Program-made: the position numbers and the translations under genes | Shown: in pieces, positions 24,208 to 32,828 of the stretch | Layout: each line of letters begins with the position of its first letter | Position numbering within the stretch: position 1 is the first letter of the stretch | Notes under the pieces: generated by a model | What the model was told of the DNA's origin: nothing | The model's input: the letters and a program-made list of their open reading frames with translations, nothing else | Database searches by the model: none | Origin: JANLQX01 sp043775075 | Lineage (GTDB): Bacteria > Actinomycetota > Acidimicrobiia > Acidimicrobiales > JANYDT01 | NCBI GenBank assembly: GCA_043775075.1 | Contig: JAYVSS010000204.1 | Location: 1 to 37,486 of the forward strand | Reading direction: 5' to 3' | Length of the DNA stretch: 37,486 nt

Positions 24208-25368
24208 TCAGTATCCGTGCACAGAGAAGTGCAGTTGATGGAGGATCTCCACGCAGACGAGGATGGTCGCGCCGAACGTGGCGTTGAGGTAACCGAGACG
24301 CAAGGCGCGGGTGATGCTCGCCGGCGTGTTGGCGGCGGCTCCAGCGCTCCGCAAGGAAAGCGACGTTGCTCTGGCCAACGGGTGACGCAGCAACTGGCCA
24401 ATTTGGATGCTGAGGACGATGGACATAGCGGCGAGCGCGAGTTTGAGCCCGAGCACCACGAAGTACAGCTGTCCGGCGCCGGTCGCGAGGAGCGCTCCGA
24501 GGTCCCATCCTGTCGGGGTGGCATTTTGCATGTTGATCAGGCCGGTCATGATGACAATGAGGAGGCCACCGCCGACGAGCAACGTGTAGCGATCCTGCAC
24601 GAGAGCACAGAGTTCCGATGCCAGCCGTGTACCTTGGCGACGATTCGATAGTGCCAAACCGAGCATGCCGACGAACCATGCGAGTGCGCCGAAGGCATGG
24701 GCTCCGGCGACAAACGTGTTCGTGATCCGTGAACCGACCGCTTTCCCTACGTGTGTGGGTACGGCAGCATCGGCGATTCCGCCATGCGTTCCGCCGCCAG
24801 ACTGCGTCGCTCGTGCCGTCGCCAGCGCCGCATCGGCGGCCGTCCACTGCCCGGTTGCGCCAACGCCCGTGGTCGGGTCGTATTTTGCCGAGAAGTCCGG
24901 GGCCAACTTACGGAGCGCTGCTCTGGATGGGGTGTCTCGGTGACTGGGGGCGGGAGCGACCGACGCCGAGACCGATTCAATTACTAAGTGAACAAACGAT
25001 TGCGGCTGGTGAACACGGACCGTCAAGACCCATTCGCCGGACACCGGATACGAGAGACTGGCGGTGTATCTGGTCGGGTCGGTGGGCAGAGGCTTCATAG
25101 CTTGGGTGGGAATGCGCACGTCGGGGTCATCCGATAATCCGCTGATATCGAGCGTTGCTCCGCGCACCAGATCGCCATCAGCCGTCAGTATGCGCGCTGT
25201 GTATACCCGTGTCTGACCGTCATCACTGGTGGTGATGACCGCTCGAGGCCCCTCGCCTGTCGGCCGCGCTGATGGCGCGGCCGATGTCGTTGACGCCGCA
25301 ATGGCCGGTGAGGCGACGGCGAGTGAGATCACTAGTCCTGTCAGTGCAATTCCGAAACGGAGCCTCAC
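24208..25368 (-). CDS. Secreted-domain plus CopD-like membrane protein
   Basis: The GTG at 25368 overlaps the TGA of the upstream multicopper oxidase gene (GTGA). The 386-residue product begins VRLRFGIALTGLVISLAVAS, a signal sequence cut after AIAA. An extracytoplasmic beta domain follows (about 30-130, with YTASLSYPVSGEWVLTVRVH), resembling FixH/YtkA modules. A linker leads to a CopD-like membrane part (about 215-386) with around five helices, including ITNTFVAGAHAFGALAWFVG and LLIVIMTGLINM. CopD-type proteins take up or handle copper. Coupling to a copper oxidase suggests a role in metal delivery or in passing electrons to it. The domain calls are by eye; the fusion itself is unusual. Confidence 0.65.
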   Translation of the reverse strand: MRLRFGIALTGLVISLAVASPAIAASTTSAAPSARPTGEGPRAVITTSDDGQTRVYTARILTADGDLVRGATLDISGLSDDPDVRIPTQAMKPLPTDPTRYTASLSYPVSGEWVLTVRVHQPQSFVHLVIESVSASVAPAPSHRDTPSRAALRKLAPDFSAKYDPTTGVGATGQWTAADAALATARATQSGGGTHGGIADAAVPTHVGKAVGSRITNTFVAGAHAFGALAWFVGMLGLALSNRRQGTRLASELCALVQDRYTLLVGGGLLIVIMTGLINMQNATPTGWDLGALLATGAGQLYFVVLGLKLALAAMSIVLSIQIGQLLRHPLARATSLSLRSAGAAANTPASITRALRLGYLNATFGATILVCVEILHQLHFSVHGY

Positions 25369-26795
25369 GGTTTGACGACCCAGACGGTGGTCATTCCGTG
25401 CAGACCTTGGGGCGATTCGGCGTGGGTGAGGATATGGCAGTGGAAGGCCCACGCCCCCGTGTAGAGGCTGGTGACAATCACGTCGTACCGCTCGCCCGGC
25501 GCAATGTTCAACGTGTCTGCTTCGTAGGGCGCTGGCAGATAGTTCCCGTCCTTGGCCACCACGCTGAAATGATGTCCGTGGAGGTGCATGGGATGGATGA
25601 TTAATCCCTCGTTCATGAACCGAATGAGGGTCTTCTCGCCCACCTTGGCGACAACGGGTGTCGTGGCCGGAAAACCCTTTCCGTTGATCCCGAACCCGAG
25701 CGGACCGTCAGTAAGGACTTCGGTGTACTCAGTCGTGTGGGCGGCAAATGCCGGGACTGGAGTCGTCGTGCAGTCGATAATAAGCGCACCTAGTAACCCA
25801 AGTGGCACCTGGGCGTCTGCGGCATGGTGGGAGTGGTACATATGCGAGCCGCAGTTGATCGGTGTGAGGGTGTACTCGTACGTGGCTCCGGGCTGAATCG
25901 GATCTTGCGTCACGAACGTCACGCCGTCTTGGGTGTTGTCGCTCATTTCAATTCCGTGCCAGTGAATCGACGTTGATTCGGGTAGCTCGTTCCTCAGGCG
26001 CACCTTTACGGTCTCGCCTTGTTTGATCCGGATCTCCGGTCCGGGAACGGTGCCGTTGTAGGTCCACGCCTCGTAGCTAGTGCCGGGTTTGACCTCCCAT
26101 TGCACGACCTTGGCCGTCAAGTTAAAAACTTTGACGCCGTTCTCGATCACCGGGGCCAACGGCTGGTTGCCAAGGCCCTCGGTTTTCGCTGGCTGACCAG
26201 CAAGGAAGTCTCGGACGACGCGCTCATGGGAGGCGTCCACCGCCTTCCAATCGATCTTTGCGGGGCCATCGGATACAGCGATCGCCGTGCCCGGGCTGTC
26301 GCTGGTCGCTTTTGTTCCTGTTGTCAGGTCGCCGGCTTTCACCGTCAACTTGGCGACCATGCCGAGGTCCTTGTGGCCGGGCACCTCGCAGTTGAGTTCG
26401 TAGGTTCCCGGCTCCAACGAGTCGAGGGTCAGGGTCTGCGACTCGCCTTTGGCTAGGTCGCGCGTCTTCGCCAGACCCAAGATGTGCACATTGTGGGCGA
26501 TGGCTGAGGTGTTCGTGACAACGAGGTTGACGGGACCAGAGGGAATGCTCGATTGATCAAGGGTGATCTTGTAGTCCGAGAGCGTGGCGTTCACCGTCGT
26601 CGCCGCAGGAGCGTTCGCTCCGGACGAACCCGAGCCCGATGCCGATGCCGTGTCCTTATTCGCAACGTAGATGGCCAACGTAAGAAAAGCGACGAACACC
26701 GCCAGCCCGGCGCCGAAGAGCGCCACGGTGGCGTAGAAGTTCGATCGGTTACTGGGTTGGGGTTCAGCGATGGTCCGAGCGGGATCGGCGTTCAC
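25365..26795 (-). CDS. Membrane-anchored cupredoxin-multicopper oxidase fusion
   Basis: The 476-residue protein starts at GTG 26795, overlapping the USP stop (GTGA). A single membrane anchor (about 20-45) precedes a plastocyanin-like cupredoxin with type 1 copper ligands H101, C136, H141 and M146 (CEVPGHKDLGM). A two-domain multicopper oxidase follows. Its four His clusters are HWHG (278-281), HMYHSHH (318-324), HPMHLHGH (401-408) and HCHILTH (452-458), so the type 1 and trinuclear oxygen-reducing sites seem complete. It should face the outside of the membrane, pass electrons from the anchored cupredoxin and reduce oxygen, or oxidise metal or phenolic substrates. Copper nitrite reductases are related, but the trinuclear cluster favours oxidase. 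It is coupled to a USP and a CopD-like gene. Confidence 0.88.
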   Translation of the reverse strand: MNADPARTIAEPQPSNRSNFYATVALFGAGLAVFVAFLTLAIYVANKDTASASGSGSSGANAPAATTVNATLSDYKITLDQSSIPSGPVNLVVTNTSAIAHNVHILGLAKTRDLAKGESQTLTLDSLEPGTYELNCEVPGHKDLGMVAKLTVKAGDLTTGTKATSDSPGTAIAVSDGPAKIDWKAVDASHERVVRDFLAGQPAKTEGLGNQPLAPVIENGVKVFNLTAKVVQWEVKPGTSYEAWTYNGTVPGPEIRIKQGETVKVRLRNELPESTSIHWHGIEMSDNTQDGVTFVTQDPIQPGATYEYTLTPINCGSHMYHSHHAADAQVPLGLLGALIIDCTTTPVPAFAAHTTEYTEVLTDGPLGFGINGKGFPATTPVVAKVGEKTLIRFMNEGLIIHPMHLHGHHFSVVAKDGNYLPAPYEADTLNIAPGERYDVIVTSLYTGAWAFHCHILTHAESPQGLHGMTTVWVVKP

Positions 26796-27259
26796 TTTGC
26801 TTCCCCCCGGCAGACAACAACCGGGCACGCGGCGTGATGAATGACCTGAGTCGCCGTTGATCCAAGCAGTAAGCCGAGGAATCCGCCGCGGCCCCGAGAG
26901 CCCACGACGATCATTTCGGCACCCTTGCTTTCATGAACGAGCTCCTGCGAGGCCAGTCCCCCGATCACCACCTGCTCGATCGCCGGAGGATTGGTAGGTC
27001 CATCCGGTTTCTGTTTTCCGATCTTTCCCATGGCTGCAGCAACGGCATGTGCGAGCATTTCTGCGGAATGGCGCTCGATCTCGGCCGGATCAAGGCCAAC
27101 AATCGCCACGACGTCAACGCCGTAAAGCGGAGGAAGCGACCAGCAGCTGATCGCCCGTACCGGACAGCCACGCAACATGCCCTCGTTCAGGGCCCACTCC
27201 AATGCCAAAGCACTGCCCGGGGAATTGTCAACACCAACAACGATCGGTTTCGAAGTCAT
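26792..27259 (-). CDS. Universal stress protein (UspA family)
   Basis: The 155-residue protein begins KPIVVGVDNSPGSALALEWA and ends with VVGSRGRGGFLGLLLGSTAT, an intact G-2x-G-9x-G(S/T) ATP-binding loop, then HHAACPVVVCRGEAK. It is close in pattern to the USP at 10786. It is first in a three-gene chain joined by GTGA overlaps (USP, multicopper oxidase, CopD-like). The strong DosR-like box at 27296 is 37 bp upstream, so this operon is probably one of the island's main targets. Why a cytosolic stress sensor is locked to an extracytoplasmic copper enzyme is not obvious. Confidence 0.93.
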   Translation of the reverse strand: MTSKPIVVGVDNSPGSALALEWALNEGMLRGCPVRAISCWSLPPLYGVDVVAIVGLDPAEIERHSAEMLAHAVAAAMGKIGKQKPDGPTNPPAIEQVVIGGLASQELVHESKGAEMIVVGSRGRGGFLGLLLGSTATQVIHHAACPVVVCRGEAK

Positions 27260-27295
27260 GGATCAACCATGACAAGTCCAACGCTTGCTTCTGCA

Positions 27296-27309
27296 GGGCC
27301 AAAGGTCCC
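27296..27309 (-). promoter_or_regulatory. Strong DosR-box-like site upstream of the USP-oxidase operon
   Basis: On the minus strand the site is GGGACCTTTGGCCC, extended as AGGGACCTTTGGCCCT. It differs by one base from the common mycobacterial variant GGGACTTTnGnCCC and matches 11 of 14 positions of the palindromic core. It lies 37 bp upstream of the USP ATG. Confidence 0.7.
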
Positions 27310-27347
27310 TCCGCCTTCGACGATGGACCCTGGGACCGTGTGGGGCC

Positions 27348-29228
27348 TTACCCCACCTCGGCGGCGGCGCCGACGAACTGAGCGTTGTAGAGCTTGGCGT
27401 AGGCACCGTTGGCGGAGAGCAGCGCGTCGTGGTTTCCTTGTTCGACGATGCGCCCGGATTCCATTACCAGAATGATGTCTGCGTCTCGGATGGTGGAGAG
27501 GCGATGAGCGATGACGAAACTGGTTCGGTCGTTACGCAACGCCGCCATCGCCCGCTGAATGAGCACTTCTGTGCGGGTATCAACCGAACTGGTGGCCTCG
27601 TCGAGGATCAAGATCGTCGGATCCGCAAGGAAGGCTCGGGCAATCGTCAGCAGCTGTTTTTCGCCGGCGCTCACGCTGCCACCCTCGTCGTCGAGAACGG
27701 TGTCGTAGCCATTGGGAAGCGCGCGTACGAAACGATCAACGTACGTCGCCTTGGCCGCGGCCATGATCTGAGCGTCGGTGGCTTCGGGATTGCCATAGGC
27801 AATGTTCTCCCGAATGGTTCCGCTGAAGAGCCACGTGTCCTGCAACACCATGCCGATGTGGGAACGAAGTTCCGATCGTGGCATGGTGGCGATGTTGCGA
27901 CCGTCGATCGAGATGGTGCCATTTCGGAGTTCGTAGAACCGCATAATCAGGTTCACCAGCGTGGTCTTACCCGCACCGGTGGGACCCACGATGGCGATGG
28001 TCTTTCCCGGTTCAGCCACAAAGGAGAGATCTTCAATGAGCGCGACATCGGGGTCGTACGAGAAGGTGACGCGATCGAACACCACCTGACCACGTCGGTT
28101 TAGCCCGAGTTCATCAGTGGGTTGATCGGGTTGCTGTTCGTCGGCATCAAGAAATTCAAAGACTCGTTCGGCGGAGGCAACACCGGACTGGAGAACGTTC
28201 GAAAGTGAAGCCATTTGACTCAACGGCATGGAGAACTGTCGTGAGTACTGGATGAATGCTTGCACGTCGCCAAGCGATACTGCCCCCGAGGCGACCCGCA
28301 ACCCTCCGATCACGGCAATAGCTACGAAATTCAGATTGCCAAGAAAGTTCATTGCCGGTTGGATGCATCCCGAAAGAAATTGGGCCCCGAACCCCGCGGC
28401 GAAGAGCTCTTCGTTCTTGGCCGCGAACCGTTCCTCCACATCGCGTTGGCGTCCGAACGCCTTCACAATGGCATGACCGGTGAAGGACTCCTCCACCAGC
28501 GCGTTGAGCATGCCCGTGTCCTTCCACTGCGCAACGAACCGAGCCCGCGATCTCTTCGTGATGAATTTCACCGCCCCTAATGACAGCGGGACGCTTATCA
28601 GGGCCACGAGGGCCAGTAGGGGTGAGATCCAAAGCATCATCAGAAGCACCCCGAAAAGGGTCAAAACTGAAGAAAGAAACTGGGAGATTGTTTGCTGCAG
28701 GCTCTGAGAAATGTTGTCGATATCATTGGTCACTCGGCTAAGGAGATCGCCTCGCGGTTGACTATCGATGTAGCTCAATGGCAGGCGGCCGAGCTTGGCC
28801 TGCACATCGGCTCGTAGGCCGAACATCGTCCGCTGAACGATGCCCGCGAGCAACCAAGACTGAAAAACCTGCAGGAACGACGACGTGATGTACAGCCCCG
28901 CGGCGAGGAACAGCACCCCGTGAAGCGCGCCAAAGTCAATGCCCGCCGGACTTCGCAAACCACGAACGATCAGGTTTGTTCCGTGGCCCAGAACTTTGGG
29001 CCCGAACACGGCCAGGGCAACGTGGGTCACGGCGGTGGCGAGAACGACGATCACGCCCACGCGCTCAGGATGGAGCCGGCCCAGCAGGCGCCGCACCGAT
29101 CCCCCAAAATCCTTGGACTTTTCGGCTGGCTGTCCGGCGGCGGCCATACGTGCTCCGGGGCTCGACGTGGGCCGGTCGGCCAGCGGCCGATCGATCCTCT
29201 CGTTGTCTTTGCTCACCGGAGCGTTCAT
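27348..29228 (-). CDS. ABC exporter half-transporter, second subunit
   Basis: The 626-residue protein has a cytosolic N-terminal extension of about 50 residues, a six-helix ABC exporter membrane domain (about 60-350) and a nucleotide-binding domain with Walker A GPTGAGKTT, Q-loop VLQDTWLFSGTIRENI, signature VSAGEKQLL and Walker B ILILDEATSSVDTRTE. The signature VSAGEKQ departs from the usual LSGGQ, as in one half of many heterodimeric exporters. The ATG overlaps the stop of the upstream half-transporter by 4 bp, so the two should form a heterodimer. Control by the MarR protein upstream is likely. Drugs or lipids are usual substrates; nothing here narrows it. Confidence 0.92.
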   Translation of the reverse strand: MNAPVSKDNERIDRPLADRPTSSPGARMAAAGQPAEKSKDFGGSVRRLLGRLHPERVGVIVVLATAVTHVALAVFGPKVLGHGTNLIVRGLRSPAGIDFGALHGVLFLAAGLYITSSFLQVFQSWLLAGIVQRTMFGLRADVQAKLGRLPLSYIDSQPRGDLLSRVTNDIDNISQSLQQTISQFLSSVLTLFGVLLMMLWISPLLALVALISVPLSLGAVKFITKRSRARFVAQWKDTGMLNALVEESFTGHAIVKAFGRQRDVEERFAAKNEELFAAGFGAQFLSGCIQPAMNFLGNLNFVAIAVIGGLRVASGAVSLGDVQAFIQYSRQFSMPLSQMASLSNVLQSGVASAERVFEFLDADEQQPDQPTDELGLNRRGQVVFDRVTFSYDPDVALIEDLSFVAEPGKTIAIVGPTGAGKTTLVNLIMRFYELRNGTISIDGRNIATMPRSELRSHIGMVLQDTWLFSGTIRENIAYGNPEATDAQIMAAAKATYVDRFVRALPNGYDTVLDDEGGSVSAGEKQLLTIARAFLADPTILILDEATSSVDTRTEVLIQRAMAALRNDRTSFVIAHRLSTIRDADIILVMESGRIVEQGNHDALLSANGAYAKLYNAQFVGAAAEVG

Positions 29229-31006
29229 GCGGCTTGTGCTCCCTGGGTGAGCTGTGAAGCAACGATTTCGGCGTATGTCGGGCAGTGTTCCAAGAGGTCC
29301 TTGTGTGAACCAAGCCCCACGGCCAGGCCGCCTTCAAGCACCAAAATTTGATCAGCCGACGCAATCGTCGATACGCGCTGCGCCACGATGATCACGGTCG
29401 CCCCCCGGGTAAACGGGACAAGCGCCTTTCGTAAGCGCGCGTCGGTGGCCAGGTCCAGGGCGGAAAAGGAATCGTCGAACAGATAGATCTCGGGCTGGCG
29501 AACGAGGGCTCGGGCGATGGCGAGGCGCTGGCGCTGCCCTCCGGAGACGTTGGCTCCGCCCTGGGCAATTCGGGCGTTCAGTCCGTCGGGCATGGCCTTC
29601 ACAAAGTCCTCGGCCTGCGCGACGCGCAACGCTTCCCACAACTCTTCGTCCGTGGCCTCGGGCTTTCCGTAGCGAAGATTGGTGGCCACGGTTCCGGTGA
29701 AGAGGAAGGGCTTTTGTGGAACTAAGCCGACGCGTCGCCATAACGCTTCGGCGTCGAGGTCACGGACATCGACGCCGTCCACGAGCACGGCGCCCGACGT
29801 CGCGTCTGCGAGTCGCGGAATGAGGTTGATCAGCGTGGTTTTGCCTGCTCCGGTGCTGCCGATGATGGCCGTCGTTTGGCCGGCGAGCGAGGTGAGTGAA
29901 ATCGATTCCAGGACGGGATGCTCGGCGCCGGGATAGTTGAATCCAACGTTACGGAGTTCCAGTGATCCTGACTTGGTGACCGACCTGACCGGATTCGTGG
30001 CCAGTACGACGGAGGAGGGCGTGTTGAGTACTTCCTGAATACGCTCGGCGCAGACCGCCGCGCGAGGGATCATCACGGCGATGACGGTGGCGAGCATGAT
30101 CGACAGGAGGATCTGGGCGAGGTAGCTGAGGAAAGCCACCATTGCTCCGAGGCTGAGGTGATGTGCTCCGATACGGCTTCCTCCAACCCACAACGCAGCA
30201 ACGCTCGAGACGTTGAGAACGAACATCACGGTCGGATACATGAACGCCTGCAGATGTCCCGCCCGCAGCGCCGTGCCCGTGAGGTCCTCATTCACCGAGG
30301 CGAATCTCTTCGCCTCGAACGGCTCACGTACAAAGGCTCGTACCACTCGAATACCGGTGATCTGTTCGCGTAGGACTCGGTTGATCGCATCGATTTTGAC
30401 CTGCATAACCCGAAACTGCGGAATCATCTTGCTGACGACGGTTCCGATGCTGAAGAGCAACACAGGGATCGATACGATCAGGATGGCCGAGAGACCCAGG
30501 TCCTGCCGCAAGGCCATGATGACACCACCAACGATGGTGATCGGGGCGGCCACGAGCATCGTGCAGCCGAGAAGAACGAGCATCTGCACCTGCTGGACGT
30601 CGTTGGTGATCCGGGTGATCAACGAAGGCGCCCCGAACGTTCCCACTTCGCGTGCCGAAAACGATGTGACTTGATGGAACAATGAGCTACGAACGTCGCG
30701 CCCGAATCCCATTGCCGCTTTCGAGCCGAAATAGACGGCAGCGATAGAGAACGAAATCTGCACCACCGTGATCAGCAACATGACCAGCCCGGCCGACCTT
30801 ATATAGGAAGAATCGCCGCGCGAAATTCCTCGGTCGATGATTCGTGCATTCAGGCTGGGCAGGTAAAGGCCAGCGGTGGTTTGAACGACTTGTAGCACAA
30901 GAACAATGATGAGCGGCCGGCGGTATTTCGCCAGGTATTTGCGGAGCAGTCCGCCCAGCGGGGAGCCCTGGGAGACTGGGGTTCGACTGATTGGTGGTGC
31001 GTTCAT
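29225..31006 (-). CDS. ABC exporter half-transporter, first subunit
   Basis: The 593-residue ABC exporter half has six membrane helices (about 25-310) and a nucleotide-binding domain with Walker A GSTGAGKTT, signature VSGGQRQRLAIARALVRQP and Walker B EIYLFDDSFSALD. In Walker B the usual catalytic glutamate is aspartate (FDDSFS), which marks the degenerate site of heterodimeric exporters; its partner has the canonical DE. The frame is open to 31069, but the ATG at 31006 has GGAGA upstream and avoids the operator. It is divergent from marR across the inverted repeat at 31024-31067, the usual layout of a MarR-controlled exporter. Confidence 0.92.
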   Translation of the reverse strand: MNAPPISRTPVSQGSPLGGLLRKYLAKYRRPLIIVLVLQVVQTTAGLYLPSLNARIIDRGISRGDSSYIRSAGLVMLLITVVQISFSIAAVYFGSKAAMGFGRDVRSSLFHQVTSFSAREVGTFGAPSLITRITNDVQQVQMLVLLGCTMLVAAPITIVGGVIMALRQDLGLSAILIVSIPVLLFSIGTVVSKMIPQFRVMQVKIDAINRVLREQITGIRVVRAFVREPFEAKRFASVNEDLTGTALRAGHLQAFMYPTVMFVLNVSSVAALWVGGSRIGAHHLSLGAMVAFLSYLAQILLSIMLATVIAVMIPRAAVCAERIQEVLNTPSSVVLATNPVRSVTKSGSLELRNVGFNYPGAEHPVLESISLTSLAGQTTAIIGSTGAGKTTLINLIPRLADATSGAVLVDGVDVRDLDAEALWRRVGLVPQKPFLFTGTVATNLRYGKPEATDEELWEALRVAQAEDFVKAMPDGLNARIAQGGANVSGGQRQRLAIARALVRQPEIYLFDDSFSALDLATDARLRKALVPFTRGATVIIVAQRVSTIASADQILVLEGGLAVGLGSHKDLLEHCPTYAEIVASQLTQGAQAA

Positions 31007-31023
31007 GTACGTCTCCGGCCGGT

Positions 31024-31067
31024 GGTTGAGATAGCAACTTACCCGGCTTCCGGTTGCTATGTCAACC
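31024..31067. promoter_or_regulatory. Inverted-repeat operator between marR and the ABC exporter
   Basis: GGTTGAGATAGCAAC (31024-31038) and GTTGCTATGTCAACC (31053-31067) are inverted copies matching at 14 of 15 positions, separated by 14 bp. They fill the gap between the divergent exporter and marR starts. The arms suit two MarR dimers or one extended operator. The repeat is seen directly; the regulator is inferred from position. Confidence 0.75.
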
Positions 31068-31089
31068 AAAACCCTCTACCGTCTCTCCG

Positions 31090-31569
31090 ATGGATGACGA
31101 AGAGCCGACGGTGAGTGAGATCCAGGCTTGGAGGAGCCTCCGTCGCATCGTCGGTCGGGTCGGTACTGCGCTAACTCGCGAACTGACCGAGTCATGTGAC
31201 ATCAGTGGATCGGAGTTCATCGTTCTTACGTGCCTGGAGCGACTCGGGCGGGGAACATTGCGACAGGCGGTCCTGGCGGACAAAATGGAGCTGAATAAAA
31301 GCCAGGTATCCCATCTCGTAAGCCGGATGGAATCACGGGGATTAGTAGTAAGACACCGCGTTGGCAACAAGGGAACCAACGTGGTGATCACTGATCAGGG
31401 TCGATCAATTCAACTCTTGGGGCAGCCGACCTATAACCGCGCCATACGTCGAAATTTCCTCGAAAAACTCTCACCGGAAAACGTGGATGCAATCTTGCTC
31501 ATCGCCGCGCAATTTGACCTAATTCCGCCAGCGATTGAGCCACTAAAGAAGCCCCTTACCACGAGATAG
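31090..31569 (+). CDS. MarR-family transcriptional regulator
   Basis: The 159-residue protein has the MarR winged-helix fold: helices ahead of SGSEFIVLTCLERLGRG, the recognition helix in MELNKSQVSHLVSRMESRGL, and a wing RVGNKGTNVVITDQG. MarR dimers repress neighbouring exporter genes and release DNA on binding small phenolic or drug-like ligands. The ATG at 31090 gives the normal N-terminus; a TTG start at 31054 would lie within the operator. It is divergent from the two-gene ABC exporter and probably represses both itself and the exporter. The 222-bp stretch after it (31570-31791) shows no gene. Confidence 0.9.
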   Translation: MDDEEPTVSEIQAWRSLRRIVGRVGTALTRELTESCDISGSEFIVLTCLERLGRGTLRQAVLADKMELNKSQVSHLVSRMESRGLVVRHRVGNKGTNVVITDQGRSIQLLGQPTYNRAIRRNFLEKLSPENVDAILLIAAQFDLIPPAIEPLKKPLTTR

Positions 31570-31791
31570 TAAGCCCCGAAGTCGCGTCAGCGGGCCGACA
31601 CGTTGTGATTGCGTCTCGCCGGCAGCTCGCCCAGGACACGATGGCGTATCGCCCAGGATGTTCGTTTGTAGGCCAAAAGCAGGACCATTTGCCCTTCCTG
31701 GGCGACGCTTCCTGCCCGCTCGGGCGACCGAGCTGAGGAACCGCCATCGGCTGTTCGCCGCCGCTGGACCTACCATCGCCAGTTGAGCCAC

Positions 31792-32763
31792 TTAGGGAAT
31801 GAGCACGATCTTTCCCACGGCTCGACGATGCAAGAGCTCGGAGAGCACCGCTGCGGCATCGTCGAGTGGGCGCTCGAACGGGGCGATGGGATGCAGCGTC
31901 CCTTCGGTTATCGCCGACACGACGTCGGTGAGCATCGCCCGATTGGCTTCGGGTTGGCGCTGGACCCAACCGCCCCATTCAACGCCCACGATCGTGCGGT
32001 TGTTGAGTAGCGCAAGGTTGAGCGGGATGCGAGCGATGCCCCCGGTGAATCCGATGACGACGAACCGTCCATCGAAACGAAGCGCGCGTAGTGCTGCCTC
32101 CGAGACGTCGCCGCCGACCACGTCGTAAACAACGTCAATGCCCTTGCCGTCGGTCAGCTCACGTGCTCTGGTCTTCACGTCTTCCGTGAGCGGATCGATC
32201 GCCGCCTCCGCCCCGACAGACATTGCGAGCGCACGCTTTTCCGCTGATGAGGCGACCGCGATAACGCGTGCGCCCATGGATTTCGCCACATCGATCGCCG
32301 CAAGACCAACCCCGCCGCCCGCCCCTGTCACCAGAACGACCTCGCCCGGGCGAACGACGGTGCGGTACTTCAGGGCGAACCACGCTGTTCCGTACACCTG
32401 CAGGAACGAAGCGCCGCAGGCAAAGTCGAGCTCCGCCGGAAGGCGCGTCAGCTGGCTTGCACGAGCGATCAACATGCTCGCAAACGCGCCGACCCCGGTC
32501 GATGCAAACACGAGATCACCGACCGCCCACTCCGTGACGCCGTCGCCGAGCGCATCGATAATGCCTGCCGCTTCACCACCTGGCGTATATGGCGGCTGAA
32601 GCGGAAACTGGTACTTCCCTGCGGCTTGCAGCGCGTCGACGAAGCTCGCTCCCGCGGCCTTAACGACGACGCGAACCTGACCCGGTCCAGGTACGGGATC
32701 CGGACGTTCCTCCACGGTGATCTTTTCGACCGGACCCAACTCATGACAAACAGCAGCGCGCAT
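31792..32763 (-). CDS. NADPH:quinone oxidoreductase family protein (zinc-free MDR)
   Basis: The 323-residue medium-chain dehydrogenase/reductase is of the quinone oxidoreductase group. It has the GRoES-like start MRAAVCHELGPVEKITVEER, PGGEAAGIIDALGDGV, and the NADPH-binding LVTGAGGGVGLAAIDVAKSM. Structural zinc cysteines are absent, which fits zeta-crystallin-like enzymes. The frame is open to 32892, but the ATG at 32763 begins the conserved domain. A 14-bp palindrome covers the start codon (32763-32776). It is divergent from the MFS gene. A second enzyme of this type begins off the right edge at 37319. Confidence 0.9.
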   Translation of the reverse strand: MRAAVCHELGPVEKITVEERPDPVPGPGQVRVVVKAAGASFVDALQAAGKYQFPLQPPYTPGGEAAGIIDALGDGVTEWAVGDLVFASTGVGAFASMLIARASQLTRLPAELDFACGASFLQVYGTAWFALKYRTVVRPGEVVLVTGAGGGVGLAAIDVAKSMGARVIAVASSAEKRALAMSVGAEAAIDPLTEDVKTRARELTDGKGIDVVYDVVGGDVSEAALRALRFDGRFVVIGFTGGIARIPLNLALLNNRTIVGVEWGGWVQRQPEANRAMLTDVVSAITEGTLHPIAPFERPLDDAAAVLSELLHRRAVGKIVLIP

Positions 32764-32776
32764 AGTGTCGACACTA
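32763..32776. promoter_or_regulatory. Perfect palindrome at the quinone oxidoreductase start
   Basis: TAGTGTCGACACTA is a perfect 14-bp palindrome overlapping the first base of the oxidoreductase start codon and lying 53 bp upstream of the divergent MFS gene. It may be a repressor operator (TetR-like size) for the divergent pair; no regulator gene is adjacent. Confidence 0.5.
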
Positions 32777-32828
32777 CGTTGATCGCCTCCGTTGCCACCA
32801 AGCGACAGGGCTCGTCTACGGTCGACGT

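Noticed and set aside
31627..31658. Direct repeat TCGCCCAGGA twice, 22 bp apart, in the gap after marR
   Set aside because: Only two short copies; no spacer regularity, mobile-element ends or CRISPR structure.
31543..31791. Minus-strand basic ORF of 82 codons in the gap between marR and the quinone oxidoreductase
   Set aside because: Low-complexity arginine-rich composition typical of random GC-rich frames; no recognised domain or ribosome-binding site.
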